Shown one piece after another: positions 7,596 through 16,295 of a stretch of DNA of 37,790 nt. This stretch comes from Hoeflea sp. BRH_c9 (lineage in GTDB: Bacteria; Pseudomonadota; Alphaproteobacteria; Rhizobiales; Rhizobiaceae). Every line of letters starts with the position of its first letter. Within the stretch, counting starts at the first letter, position 1. Made by a program: the position numbers and the translations under genes. The notes under the pieces are model-generated. The model worked only from the letters and a program-made list of their open reading frames with translations, did no database searches and was not told where the DNA came from. The DNA lies in contig LADQ01000043.1 in the NCBI GenBank assembly GCA_000961635.1, forward strand, positions 1 to 37,790. The letters run 5' to 3'.

Positions 7596-8747
7596 TCAGA
7601 TTCTGACTTCCACCGCGGTTTGCAGCGGATAGGCGCCGTAAAAGCCGCGCCAATGGGCCACCGTGAAGCCGAGCACGACGATCGCCCAGCCCTGGTGCGC
7701 CAACGCCCAGCCGAGCGGCACCTGGGTCAGGATCGTCACGATGCCGATCAGCGCCTGAATGGTGACGAGCCCGAACAACAGCACGGCGCGGCGGCAATGG
7801 GTGCTGCCTCGGCCATGCATGATTGATGCCGCCATGTGCCACAGCGCCAGCGCGAACAGCAGATAGCCGCCGAGACGATGGACGAATTGCACGGTCAGTT
7901 CGTTTTCAAAGAAATTGCGCCAGGCCGGCGTGAGTTCAAGCAGGCCTTCGGGCACCCATACACCGTTCATCAACGGCCATGTGCTCGACGCCAGCCCGGC
8001 ATCAAGCCCCGCCACCAGGCCGCCCAGATAGATCTGCACCAGCACCAGGCCGGTCAACGCCCCCGCCCCGCGCCGCAGTCCGACGCTTGGGACGGGATCG
8101 GCCGAATGCGGCGCCAGACCGCGCATCACCCAGACAATCGCCGCGAAAATCAGGCAGGCCAGCGTCAGATGCGTCGCCAGCCGGTACTGGCTGACATCGA
8201 CGCGATCAATCAGACCCGAGGCCACCATCCACCAGCCCACCGCGCCCTGCAGCCCGCCCAGCACCAGAAGCCCGAAAAGTGGCCAGCGCAGCCGTTTTTC
8301 GACGCGGCCGGTGACAAGGAAGAATGCCAGCGGAACCCCGAACAGCACGCCGACGCCACGGGCCAGAAACCGGTGCGCCCATTCCCACCAGTAGATGGTC
8401 TTGAATTCATCCAGGCTCATGCCCTTGTTGATCAGCTGGTATTCCGGGATCTGCCGGTAGAGCTCCAGTTCCTCCTGCCATTCCGCCTCGCTCATCGGTG
8501 GAATGACGCCATGGATCGGCTTCCACTCGGTAATCGACAGGCCTGAATCCGTGAGCCGGGTGACGCCGCCAACGACAATCAGCGCGAAGATCGCGGCCAG
8601 CACCAGCCCGAGCCAGATCCGTTGCGCCGAACGGTTGCGGTGAACCCGCCGCTCCGCCGCAATCAAGGAGCCAGCATCAGCTGAATGGCTGTCCATGCTT
8701 CCGGCAGGCGGATTGGCTTCGGGCGGGGTGGCGGAATGGACGGTCAT
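7596..8747 (-). CDS. ctaA: Heme A synthase (COX15/CtaA)
   Basis: This protein of about 383 residues oxidises heme O to heme A in the cytoplasmic membrane for cytochrome c oxidase. The family signature DSGLSITEWKPIHGVIPP (67-84) follows the first membrane helix, and WEWAHR (121-126) carries a heme-ligand histidine. Further histidines occur in RLATHLTLA, FVHRLGGYL and ALAHQGWAI, within about eight predicted helices. I prefer the ATG at 8747; an ATG at 8780 with AGGAG 11 bases upstream is a real alternative and adds 11 residues. It is divergent from the DUF2842 gene, a common neighbour in rhizobia. Confidence 0.93.
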   Translation of the reverse strand: MTVHSATPPEANPPAGSMDSHSADAGSLIAAERRVHRNRSAQRIWLGLVLAAIFALIVVGGVTRLTDSGLSITEWKPIHGVIPPMSEAEWQEELELYRQIPEYQLINKGMSLDEFKTIYWWEWAHRFLARGVGVLFGVPLAFFLVTGRVEKRLRWPLFGLLVLGGLQGAVGWWMVASGLIDRVDVSQYRLATHLTLACLIFAAIVWVMRGLAPHSADPVPSVGLRRGAGALTGLVLVQIYLGGLVAGLDAGLASSTWPLMNGVWVPEGLLELTPAWRNFFENELTVQFVHRLGGYLLFALALWHMAASIMHGRGSTHCRRAVLLFGLVTIQALIGIVTILTQVPLGWALAHQGWAIVVLGFTVAHWRGFYGAYPLQTAVEVRI

Positions 8748-8921
8748 CAACGATTTCTTTCTTCTGACATTGGCGAACATGTGCACCAGAGCTCCTGGCA
8801 AGGCAAGGGCGGCGGCTTTGCGGCATGCGGTCGCGGCCTTGACGGACGCGGGAGCAGTTGCCCTTGCGTTCAGCGCCAGAGCCGTTATGTCCAAGACCGC
8901 AGATGAAAAGAAGGCCCGCCC

Positions 8922-9140
8922 ATGCCCATCCGACTTAGAAAGTTCATCGGAACCGTGCTGATCCTGGCGCTCGTGGTGGTCTACGCGCTCGTCGCCACGA
9001 CGGTGGCAACTTACCGCCTGGCTGAATCCGCCTGGTATGTGCACATGCTCTATTTTCTGTTCACCGGCGTGCTCTGGGTGGTGCCGGCGATGTTCATCAT
9101 CCGCTGGATGGAAGGACCGCGCAAAAACAAGCCGTCTTGA
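8922..9140 (+). CDS. DUF2842 small membrane protein
   Basis: This 72-residue protein has two predicted membrane helices (about 9-29 and 41-62), separated by the conserved segment WYVHMLYFLFTGVLWVVPA and ending in a short basic tail. It matches the DUF2842 family of small alphaproteobacterial membrane proteins, whose function is unknown. It is divergent from ctaA. That position suggests, but does not show, a role linked to heme or terminal oxidase biogenesis. Confidence 0.88.
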   Translation: MPIRLRKFIGTVLILALVVVYALVATTVATYRLAESAWYVHMLYFLFTGVLWVVPAMFIIRWMEGPRKNKPS

Positions 9141-9169
9141 GCGAATAGCGGGTCCACTCCGGCCGGCCG

Positions 9170-9184
9170 TTAACGCGGCATTAG
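9170..9184 (+). promoter_or_regulatory. Near-consensus CtrA-like site
   Basis: TTAA-N7-TTAG lies 110 bases upstream of the CelD-like acyltransferase start. It differs by one base from the alphaproteobacterial CtrA consensus TTAA-N7-TTAA. One mismatch makes this weak; it is listed because a perfect site occurs upstream of another polysaccharide gene at 33707. Confidence 0.2.
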
Positions 9185-9293
9185 CCTTCGGAACGGCTTT
9201 TTCATCTCATAGCCGGCGATGTTTACCGGACTTGAGCGAGATCTCCCGCATGCTCCGCGCCAGAAGCATGAAACTTGCGCGAGCATCGAGACA

Positions 9294-10523
9294 ATGGCGA
9301 ACACACATGACATGACCGCGCCGATCGCCCGGCCCGCAGCCAGACTATCAAGCCCGCCAGCGAGCCGGCTCAGCGCGCGGCTGACGCCGGCACCGGATAC
9401 AATCATGGCCTTGTGGCAACGGCTCGAAAACGATCCGGCAGTGACATTTCATCAAAGCCGCGCCTGGGTTGATGCCTGGGCGGCGGGAACCGGCGCGCCG
9501 CTCTGCTTCGTGACGCTGGAACTGGACGGTGACCCCGTCGCCATTCTGCCGCTCGAAATCCACCTGACCTTCGGTTTGAAGATCACACGCTTTGCCGGAA
9601 CCGCCTACTCCAACGAAAACACCGGGCTGCTCGATATCGCCAAGCTGGCCGGCATCGACCCGATCGCGCCAGCCGATCTCGCCGCCGCCCTGTCGCAGGC
9701 GGGGCTCGGCGCCGATATCGTTCTTTTCGACAAATTGACGCCGGCGACCGCCGCTCGCGCGCCCTATTCAGCGCTGCCGCGTGTGTTCCACCAGAATCCG
9801 AGCTTTCAGTTGCCGCTGTTTGCCGATTTCAGCGCGGTGCTGGCGCAAATCAACGGCAAACGCCGGCGCAAGAAGTTCAGGGGATCCGAGCGCCGCCTGG
9901 AAGCCATGGGCGGATACCGCCATGTCATTGGCGATGACGATGCTCAGGCGCTGCGGTTGCTCGACACATTCCTCGCGCAGAAGCCGGTGCGGTTCGCCAC
10001 CCAAGGCCTGCCGAATGTCTTCGCCGATCCGGGCATTCGCAGGTTTCTGCGTCACCTTTCCACCGACCGCGACGCGGAAGGCCGCGCGGCGCTCGAGCTG
10101 CACGGAATTGAACTGACCGGCGGAGAACATCAAGGTGAGATCATCGCGGTTGCCGGGCTGACCAGCAAGCACCGGCACGTCACCTGCCAGTTCGGCTCCA
10201 TCAATGAAGCGATCGCCGCCGACGTCAGCGCTGGCGAACTGCTGTTCTACCTGATGATCGAACGCGCCGCACTGGCGGGCGAAGCGGTTTTCGATTTCGG
10301 TGTCGGAGACCAGCTCTACAAGCGCTCATGGTGCCCGCAGCGCACCGAACTGGTGGATTGTTATGCGCCGCTCAATCTGAAGGGACGCCTCGCCGCTCCG
10401 CTGATCGCCGGCATGATCCGGTTGAAACGTGCGATCAAGACCTCGCCCAGGCTCAATCGTTGCGCTGGCTGGGTTCGCGGGCTTCTGGTGCGCAGACAGC
10501 CGGCAACAACTGAAACCGAGTGA
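9294..10523 (+). CDS. CelD/BioF2-like GNAT acyltransferase of exopolysaccharide locus
   Basis: This protein of about 409 residues has the two-lobed GNAT organisation of the BioF2/CelD family (Acetyltransf_6). The C-terminal signature FDFGVGDQLYKRSWC (333-347) is characteristic, and the basic stretch GKRRRKKFRGSERRL (188-202) lies before the second lobe. Members often sit in cellulose or exopolysaccharide clusters and are presumed to acylate a sugar or lipid carrier; no reaction is proven. No signal or membrane helix is seen, so it is probably cytoplasmic. Its start is uncertain: ATG 9294 is chosen, and an in-frame ATG at 9219 has an equally weak ribosome-binding site. It is convergent with the co-polymerase gene. 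Confidence 0.82.
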   Translation: MANTHDMTAPIARPAARLSSPPASRLSARLTPAPDTIMALWQRLENDPAVTFHQSRAWVDAWAAGTGAPLCFVTLELDGDPVAILPLEIHLTFGLKITRFAGTAYSNENTGLLDIAKLAGIDPIAPADLAAALSQAGLGADIVLFDKLTPATAARAPYSALPRVFHQNPSFQLPLFADFSAVLAQINGKRRRKKFRGSERRLEAMGGYRHVIGDDDAQALRLLDTFLAQKPVRFATQGLPNVFADPGIRRFLRHLSTDRDAEGRAALELHGIELTGGEHQGEIIAVAGLTSKHRHVTCQFGSINEAIAADVSAGELLFYLMIERAALAGEAVFDFGVGDQLYKRSWCPQRTELVDCYAPLNLKGRLAAPLIAGMIRLKRAIKTSPRLNRCAGWVRGLLVRRQPATTETE

Positions 10524-10568
10524 CCGGCGCCGCCCCCACGTGAATGACTGCGGCATCGATAACGGCCA

Positions 10569-12683
10569 TCAGGCCACCGAGCTGCGCTGATCCTGGGGTC
10601 CGGTCGGCGAACCAGGCGTCATCAGCAACACCCCTTCAATCCCCTGTTCGTTGAATTCCGCCAGCAGGCGCGCCACTTCGTCCGCATCCGAACGCAGGAC
10701 CGACAGCACGATTTCACCGTGTTCCGACCGCGCGATGCGGGCAACCGCGGCCGCGTCGGCGGCGCCGCATTCGACGATGACCAGATCATAGGCTTCCGTC
10801 AGCGCCTCAATGACCATCGGCAACCGGTCGATGGCGCGCATGGCGCGGCGCGCATTGGCATTGCCGTGCGGAATGATGTGGGCGGAGGACAGCCGGTCGG
10901 GATGGATTGAATCGGCAATGGCGATATCGCCGCACATCAGATCCGTCAGACCCGGCAAACGCCTGGATTCGGCCATCAGCTCGGTCGGACAGGCCGAGCC
11001 GGTGAGATCAATCAGCAGGGTCTGGAGGCCGTCGCCGGCAACGGTTCGCGCCAGCATGACCGCGGCCGCCGATCCCTCGTCGCCCTCGGGCGAGACACAG
11101 ATCGCCACCGGCGTGCCGTCCGTGACCAGCTGTTCGGCGACCGCTTCAACGCTGAAATCATCGGCATCGTTGGAGATGGCCGGCAGCGCCTCGATCGCCA
11201 GTTCGGGCTCGTCGGCAGGCTCGGTCCCGGCAGCCACGGCCTCAAACCGGGCATGCTCAAGACCCGGCTCACGGATCATTCCTGCGGATGGCCTGAGCGC
11301 GCGACCGGAGAACAGTTCCCCGAGCATCACCGCGATGGAGGACAACAGGAAGGCCGCAAACGCCGCAACGCCAACAATCGGCAGCATTTTCGGATAGTGC
11401 GATTCGGACGCGGGCACCGCGCGCGAAATGACCCGCGCATCGGCAGGCAGGGACTTAGGTTCGGTGCGCGAGGCAGCCTCGCGGTAGCGCCCCAGATAGG
11501 TCTCCAGCAGATCGCGCTGGGCCGCGGCCTCGCGCTCGAGCGAGCGCAACTCAACGGATTCCTCGCCTTCGCGCGCCGAACCGGCCTTGAGCGCGTTGAG
11601 CTGGGCGGTTAATTCCTCTTCGCGGAGCTTCGCCACCCGGGCGTTGCTTTCCAGGCTTGAAAGAACCTTGCGGATTTCGCCGATAATTTGCCGCTCGACG
11701 TCGGCCAGTTGGGCGCGCAGGCCTTTCATGCGCGGATGCGCCTCAAGCAGTGTGGTCGACAGATCGGCGATCTGGGATCGGATATTGCCTTCGCTTTCGC
11801 GCAGCCGCTGAACCACCGGCGAACCCAGGACATCGGACACCGCGTCGACCGCCTGGCCATTCTTGAGCGCGTTGCGAACCGATTGCGCCCGGGCTTCGGA
11901 ATCGGCCCGTTCGGCGCGCACCCGGCTCAGTTCCGTTGAAATGTCGGACAATTGCTTGGCCGCGATCGTATCCTGCTGGTTGACCAGCAGCAGTCCCGTT
12001 TCAGAGCGGTATGCGGCTACCTTTTCTTCGGATTCGCGGACTTTTTCACGCAGTTTGGCGATTTCCGGCTCCAACCAGGCGCTGGCGTCGATGTTGCTAT
12101 CGAGTTTTGCACCAGACTGGAAGGCAAGATAGGCGCCGACGAGCGCATTCGGCACCTGGGCGGCAAGGGCCGCGTCCTCTGACGTGAACTCGATGCCGAT
12201 GACCCGCGATCCGGGTACGGCATAGACATCAAGCTTCTTGTAGAATTCCTTCAGGATGCGCTCTTCGGCGGGCACATCAAGTGGATTCTTCTTGAGCCCG
12301 ATCAGCACCAGAAACTCGCTGATTGCCGATGGATTGGCCGCCGGATCAAACTCTTCGCGAGACGACAGATTGAGTTCGCGCGCCACCTGTTTGACAAGAT
12401 CAGTGGACTGGAGGATCTCGACCTGGCTGGTCACCGCCCGCTCATCCAGCGCCACATCGGCGGTTTGCTGGGACTGGTCGTCCGAATAGACCGGCTGCCG
12501 GGTTTCGATCAACAGCCGGGCTTCCGACTTGTAGAGCGGATTGATCATTCCGGTCACAACAAAGGCAACCGCCGCGGCCGCGGCGGTAAGTCCCGCTATG
12601 AAAGTCTTCCTCTCCCAGACGGCCTTGGATAGCCGGCCAAGATCAATATCCACATCCGGTTGCGTCACTGTTGAAACTGACAT
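10569..12683 (-). CDS. Wzz/GumC-type polysaccharide co-polymerase with degenerate BY-kinase domain
   Basis: This 704-residue inner-membrane protein has a Wzz domain with a first helix at about 27-46, a long coiled periplasmic region (200-400), a second helix at about 433-455, and a cytoplasmic P-loop-like domain from 500 on. Such proteins set chain length and couple polymerase to the exporter. The cytoplasmic domain aligns with bacterial tyrosine kinases, but the Walker A lysine and serine are absent (SPEGDEGSAAAV, 531-542). The Walker A' equivalent reads LLIDLTGS, and there is no C-terminal tyrosine cluster (the end is QDQRSSVA). It is probably a pseudokinase. It is divergent from the exporter operon at 12908. 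Confidence 0.88.
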   Translation of the reverse strand: MSVSTVTQPDVDIDLGRLSKAVWERKTFIAGLTAAAAAVAFVVTGMINPLYKSEARLLIETRQPVYSDDQSQQTADVALDERAVTSQVEILQSTDLVKQVARELNLSSREEFDPAANPSAISEFLVLIGLKKNPLDVPAEERILKEFYKKLDVYAVPGSRVIGIEFTSEDAALAAQVPNALVGAYLAFQSGAKLDSNIDASAWLEPEIAKLREKVRESEEKVAAYRSETGLLLVNQQDTIAAKQLSDISTELSRVRAERADSEARAQSVRNALKNGQAVDAVSDVLGSPVVQRLRESEGNIRSQIADLSTTLLEAHPRMKGLRAQLADVERQIIGEIRKVLSSLESNARVAKLREEELTAQLNALKAGSAREGEESVELRSLEREAAAQRDLLETYLGRYREAASRTEPKSLPADARVISRAVPASESHYPKMLPIVGVAAFAAFLLSSIAVMLGELFSGRALRPSAGMIREPGLEHARFEAVAAGTEPADEPELAIEALPAISNDADDFSVEAVAEQLVTDGTPVAICVSPEGDEGSAAAVMLARTVAGDGLQTLLIDLTGSACPTELMAESRRLPGLTDLMCGDIAIADSIHPDRLSSAHIIPHGNANARRAMRAIDRLPMVIEALTEAYDLVIVECGAADAAAVARIARSEHGEIVLSVLRSDADEVARLLAEFNEQGIEGVLLMTPGSPTGPQDQRSSVA

Positions 12684-12718
12684 GCGCGGGCTACTCCATA
12701 CTTACACATGGGGGAAGC

Positions 12719-12770
12719 GTAAACGAACATGGTAACGCAACGGTTAAGGGGTCGGTGATGGTTCGTTTAC
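12719..12770. repeat. Inverted repeat in divergent exopolysaccharide promoter region
   Basis: GTAAACGAAC (12719-12728) and GTTCGTTTAC (12761-12770) form a perfect 10-bp inverted repeat with a 32-base spacer. A related half, TGGTTCGATAACG, occurs at 12855-12867, resembling TGGTTCGTTTACC at 12759-12771. The repeats sit in the 224-base gap between the divergent co-polymerase and export-lipoprotein genes, where operators would be expected. No known regulator motif is recognised. Confidence 0.55.
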
Positions 12771-12907
12771 CTTTGCCCCAGCCCCAACAGGTCCCGGACA
12801 ATTTTACAGGCCACGAAAAATTATCGATCGGGTTTTACCGCCCGTTAACCCTAATGGTTCGATAACGGTGTTCGAAATTCGCACGTTTCGCGTGGAGCAC
12901 GTAAAGC

Positions 12908-13495
12908 ATGAAACCCGCCAAGTCCCCCGCCATGTCCAAAGCGACAACCCTGCTGGCGGCCGCCATGACCTCAGTCATGCTGGCGGGATGTTCCGGCTAT
13001 CATCCGGCGCCCAAGGCATTCCATGAAGCGGTGATGCTGCCTTACCGGGTCGACGCCGGCGACAGGCTGCGCATCACCGTGTTCGAGCAGACAGGATTGA
13101 CCGGAAACTATACCATCGATCAGGCGGGCTACATTGCCTTTCCGCTGATCGGCTCCGTGCCGGCGCGCGGACGGACATTGCAGGAACTCGAGGGCATGAT
13201 CGCCGCAAGTCTCAGGCAGGGTTATTTGCGCGATCCGGACGTCTCCATCGAAATAGACCGGTACCGCTCGTTCTTCGTGCTGGGTGAAGTTGGTCAGGCC
13301 GGACAGTATTCCTATGTCGCCGGAATGACCGTGCAAAACGCCATCGCCATCGCCGGCGGTTACTCGGCGAGAGCCAATCAACGCAATGTCGACATAACCC
13401 GTAACATCAACGGGGAAATCCTCACCGGCCGGGTCCGGATTACCGATCCCATCCTTGCGGGTGACACCATTTATGTCCGCGAGCGGCTGTTCTAA
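12908..13495 (+). CDS. Polysaccharide export lipoprotein (Wza/GumB family)
   Basis: This 195-residue outer-membrane export protein has a lipoprotein signal with lipobox LAGC, the modified cysteine being residue 28. The Poly_export domain follows from about residue 44 (YRVDAGDRLRITVFEQ ... YTIDQAGYIAFPLIG). An SLBB-like domain then covers about 115-190 (YRSFFVLGEVGQAGQY ... AGDTIYVRE). It is short, like GumB, and lacks the long C-terminal part of E. coli Wza. It is the first gene of a rightward operon, with the glycosyltransferase ATG 5 bases after its stop. Together with the divergent co-polymerase it would form the envelope-spanning export channel. Confidence 0.93.
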   Translation: MKPAKSPAMSKATTLLAAAMTSVMLAGCSGYHPAPKAFHEAVMLPYRVDAGDRLRITVFEQTGLTGNYTIDQAGYIAFPLIGSVPARGRTLQELEGMIAASLRQGYLRDPDVSIEIDRYRSFFVLGEVGQAGQYSYVAGMTVQNAIAIAGGYSARANQRNVDITRNINGEILTGRVRITDPILAGDTIYVRERLF

Positions 13496-13499
13496 CCTC

Positions 13500-14681
13500 A
13501 TGGCGGCACAAAAATCCTTGCGGATCCTTCATTGCTTCAGGTCGCCCGTGGGGGGGATTTTCCGCCACGTCCGGGATCTGGCGGAAGAGCACGCCAAGGC
13601 AGGCCATCTGGTCGGTATCCTGTGCGATTCCAACACCGGCGGCGCCTATGAGGACGCCCTGTTTGAAAGCATCATGCCACACTTGGCGCTGGGGCTCACA
13701 CGCTTGCCCATGCGCCGGTCGCTGGGTATTTCCGACATCGCGACAGCAGTCAGAACCTTTCGTGAAGTCAAGAGTTTGCGGCCGGATGTGTTGCACGGAC
13801 ATGGCGCCAAGGGCGGCGCCTACGTGCGGCTTGTCGGCTCACGGTTACGGGTATCCCAGTCTCGCGTTGCCCGTTTTTATTCACCGCACGGCGGCAGCCT
13901 GCATTTCGACGCGAAAACCCTGCGCGGCCAGGCCTATTTCGCCATCGAACGGCTGCTGGAACGCTGGACGGACAGGCTGATCTTCGTCTCAGACTACGAA
14001 CGCCGGGCTTATGAGGAAAAAGTCGGAAAGCCGCGCGCCCAATGGCGGCTGATCCACAACGGGCTGCGCGCGCATGAATTCGAACCGGTCGGAAGCATCC
14101 CCGGCGCGGTGGAGTTCCTCTATATCGGCATGATGCGCGATCTCAAGGGACCGGATGTGTTCATTGAAGCCATGCGGCGGGCCGAACAACTGGCGGGAAA
14201 GCCTTTGCACGGCGTCATGGTTGGCGATGGCGAGGAAAAGCCACGCTACCAGGCCAGGCTAGACGCGCTCGGAATGGGGGATCGCGTGACCATGCGCGAT
14301 GCCATGCCCGCGCGTGACGCCTTTGCGCTTGCCCATACGGTTGTCGTTCCGTCGCGGGCTGAATCGATGCCCTACATCGTTCTGGAAGCGGTGGCGGCGG
14401 GCAAACCGCTGATTTCGACACGGGTCGGCGGAATTCCCGAAATTCTCGGACCGGATTTCGCGGGCTTTGTGCCGCCTTCGGATGCCGAAGCGCTCGCCGC
14501 CGCGATGGCCCATGCCGTTTCCCAACCGGAATGGCTGGCCGCGGCGATGCCCGACATGGACCGCTTTCGCGATCATTTCTCCGCGAAAACAATGGCGAAG
14601 CGGATGGCCGCGGCTTATCACGAATGTCAGTTTGAAGCGTCCCATCAGAGCAAACAGCGAACGGTGTCAAGCCTTTCTTAG
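13500..14681 (+). CDS. Glycosyltransferase family 4
   Basis: This 393-residue GT-B enzyme has an N-terminal acceptor domain with the glycine-rich turn SPVGGIFRHV (15-24) and DVLHGHGAKGGAYVR. The C-terminal donor domain starts near residue 204 with FLYIGMMRDLKGPDVFIEA. The EX7E motif is Glu288 and Glu296 in ESMPYIVLEAVAAGKP, followed by RVGGIPEI. It would add a sugar from a nucleotide donor to the lipid-linked repeat unit on the cytoplasmic side of the membrane; donor and linkage cannot be read from sequence. The ATG at 13500, 5 bases after the exporter gene, is preferred to in-frame starts inside that gene. Confidence 0.92.
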   Translation: MAAQKSLRILHCFRSPVGGIFRHVRDLAEEHAKAGHLVGILCDSNTGGAYEDALFESIMPHLALGLTRLPMRRSLGISDIATAVRTFREVKSLRPDVLHGHGAKGGAYVRLVGSRLRVSQSRVARFYSPHGGSLHFDAKTLRGQAYFAIERLLERWTDRLIFVSDYERRAYEEKVGKPRAQWRLIHNGLRAHEFEPVGSIPGAVEFLYIGMMRDLKGPDVFIEAMRRAEQLAGKPLHGVMVGDGEEKPRYQARLDALGMGDRVTMRDAMPARDAFALAHTVVVPSRAESMPYIVLEAVAAGKPLISTRVGGIPEILGPDFAGFVPPSDAEALAAAMAHAVSQPEWLAAAMPDMDRFRDHFSAKTMAKRMAAAYHECQFEASHQSKQRTVSSLS

Positions 14682-14729
14682 GGTGAACATGCTATTCCGG
14701 TGACAAGAGTTACCCGGGAGAGTTCTGTC

Positions 14730-16295
14730 GTGAACAAGATGGACCATCACAATGCATTCAGTACGGCCGCCATTCGCAAGGCGATGGCCGAACTTGAAAC
14801 CAAGCCGGGTCCGAAGAACAAGGATGGCGAAACCGGCATTGAGATGAGCCGCCTGGCCATTCAAACCGCCAGCCGGCTGTCGCAGGAGAACTACTCCCCG
14901 AGGATGATCGTCGGCACGCTGCGGCTGGTGGAATTCGCCCTGCTCGCCATAACCGGGTTTGCCGTTTACGCGCTTTATGTCGGGATGAGCCGTGACGTCA
15001 CCCTGCTCTATTACGGTCCGGCCATTCTCACAGGCTCGTCTTTGGCGGTTCTGCTGATCCAGATTGCCGACGGCTATCAGGTGCCCGCGCTGCGAACCGC
15101 CTTGAAAACCTTGCCAAAGGTGCTGACGGCATGGGCCGTAGCTTTCGCGTTGATCGCATTGGCGGCATTTTTCCTGCAGTACAGCCTGGCATTTTCGCGG
15201 GTATGGTTTGCCGCCTGGTTCATCACCGGCGCTGTCTCTCTGCTGATCTGCCGCAACATTGTCGCCTATGGCATCCGCCGCTGGGCCCGCAACGGGGTGA
15301 TGGAACGCCGCGCCGTGATCGTCGGGGGCGGTGAAATCGCAAAGGCGCTGATCCGGGCCATCGAACAGGATCCCGACAACGACATTCGTATCTGCGGCTT
15401 CTTTGACGATCGTGATGAACGGCGCTCGCCGCCCATGGTGGCCGGCTATCCGAAACTCGGCAATATAGATTCCCTGATGACATTTGCCCGCATGGCCCGG
15501 ATTGACATGCTGATCATCGCGCTGCCGCTCAATGCCGAATCCCGGGTCCTGGAGCTTCTGAAGAAGCTCTGGATCCTGCCGCTCGACATCCGGCTTGCAG
15601 CGCACGCCAACAAGCTCCGGTTCCGGCCGCGCGCCTATTCCTATGTCGGCGCGGTGCCAATGCTCGACATTTTCGACCGTCCGATCACCGATTGGGATTC
15701 GGTGGCCAAGCGGATCTTCGATATTTTCTTTTCGCTCCTGGCGATTGCGCTGCTGTGGCCGGTGATGGTGGGCGCGGCCATCGCCATCAAGCTCGATTCC
15801 AAGGGACCGGTCCTGTTCAAGCAAAAACGTCACGGCTTCAACAATGAGGTCGTCGAAGTCTACAAGTTCCGATCGATGTTCACCGATCAGTGCGATCCCA
15901 CCGCGCGCGCCGCTGTCTCCAAGGGAGATCCGCGGGTGACCAGGGTCGGCCGCTTCATCCGAAAGACGTCGATCGACGAATTGCCGCAGTTTTTCAATGT
16001 GCTGCGCGGCAATCTTTCGCTCGTTGGGCCGCGCCCGCATGCGGTTGTCGCGGCCACCCATGACCGGCTCTTCGCTGAGGTGGTGGACGGTTACTTTGCA
16101 CGTCACAGGGTCAAGCCGGGGGTCACCGGCTGGGCCCAGATCAACGGCTGGCGCGGTGAAATCGACAATGACGAGAAAATCAAGCAGCGCACCGCTTGCG
16201 ATCTCTACTACATCGAGAACTGGTCGCTGCTGTTTGATCTCAAGATCCTGTTCCTCACGCCGATCCGGCTGTTCAACACGGAACACGCCTATTGA
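14730..16295 (+). CDS. Undecaprenyl-phosphate hexose-1-phosphate transferase (WcaJ/ExoY-like initiating enzyme)
   Basis: This protein of about 521 residues starts repeat-unit synthesis by moving a sugar 1-phosphate, probably glucose or galactose, onto undecaprenyl phosphate. It has the full WcaJ-type layout: four or five N-terminal membrane helices, a central Rossmann-like segment ([19 protein letters not shown]), and the C-terminal bacterial sugar transferase domain. The latter shows a membrane hairpin, [37 protein letters not shown] and LVGPRPH. The start is taken at GTG 14730 with GGGAG about 9 bases upstream; ATG 14739 is an alternative. The next gene overlaps its stop by four bases. Confidence 0.93.
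   Translation: MNKMDHHNAFSTAAIRKAMAELETKPGPKNKDGETGIEMSRLAIQTASRLSQENYSPRMIVGTLRLVEFALLAITGFAVYALYVGMSRDVTLLYYGPAILTGSSLAVLLIQIADGYQVPALRTALKTLPKVLTAWAVAFALIALAAFFLQYSLAFSRVWFAAWFITGAVSLLICRNIVAYGIRRWARNGVMERRAVIVGGGEIAKALIRAIEQDPDNDIRICGFFDDRDERRSPPMVAGYPKLGNIDSLMTFARMARIDMLIIALPLNAESRVLELLKKLWILPLDIRLAAHANKLRFRPRAYSYVGAVPMLDIFDRPITDWDSVAKRIFDIFFSLLAIALLWPVMVGAAIAIKLDSKGPVLFKQKRHGFNNEVVEVYKFRSMFTDQCDPTARAAVSKGDPRVTRVGRFIRKTSIDELPQFFNVLRGNLSLVGPRPHAVVAATHDRLFAEVVDGYFARHRVKPGVTGWAQINGWRGEIDNDEKIKQRTACDLYYIENWSLLFDLKILFLTPIRLFNTEHAY

Noticed and set aside
7836-8546. A 236-codon plus-strand open frame opposite ctaA
   Set aside because: It is antisense to the well-supported heme A synthase and is rich in Gln, Arg and His, as shadows of membrane proteins are.
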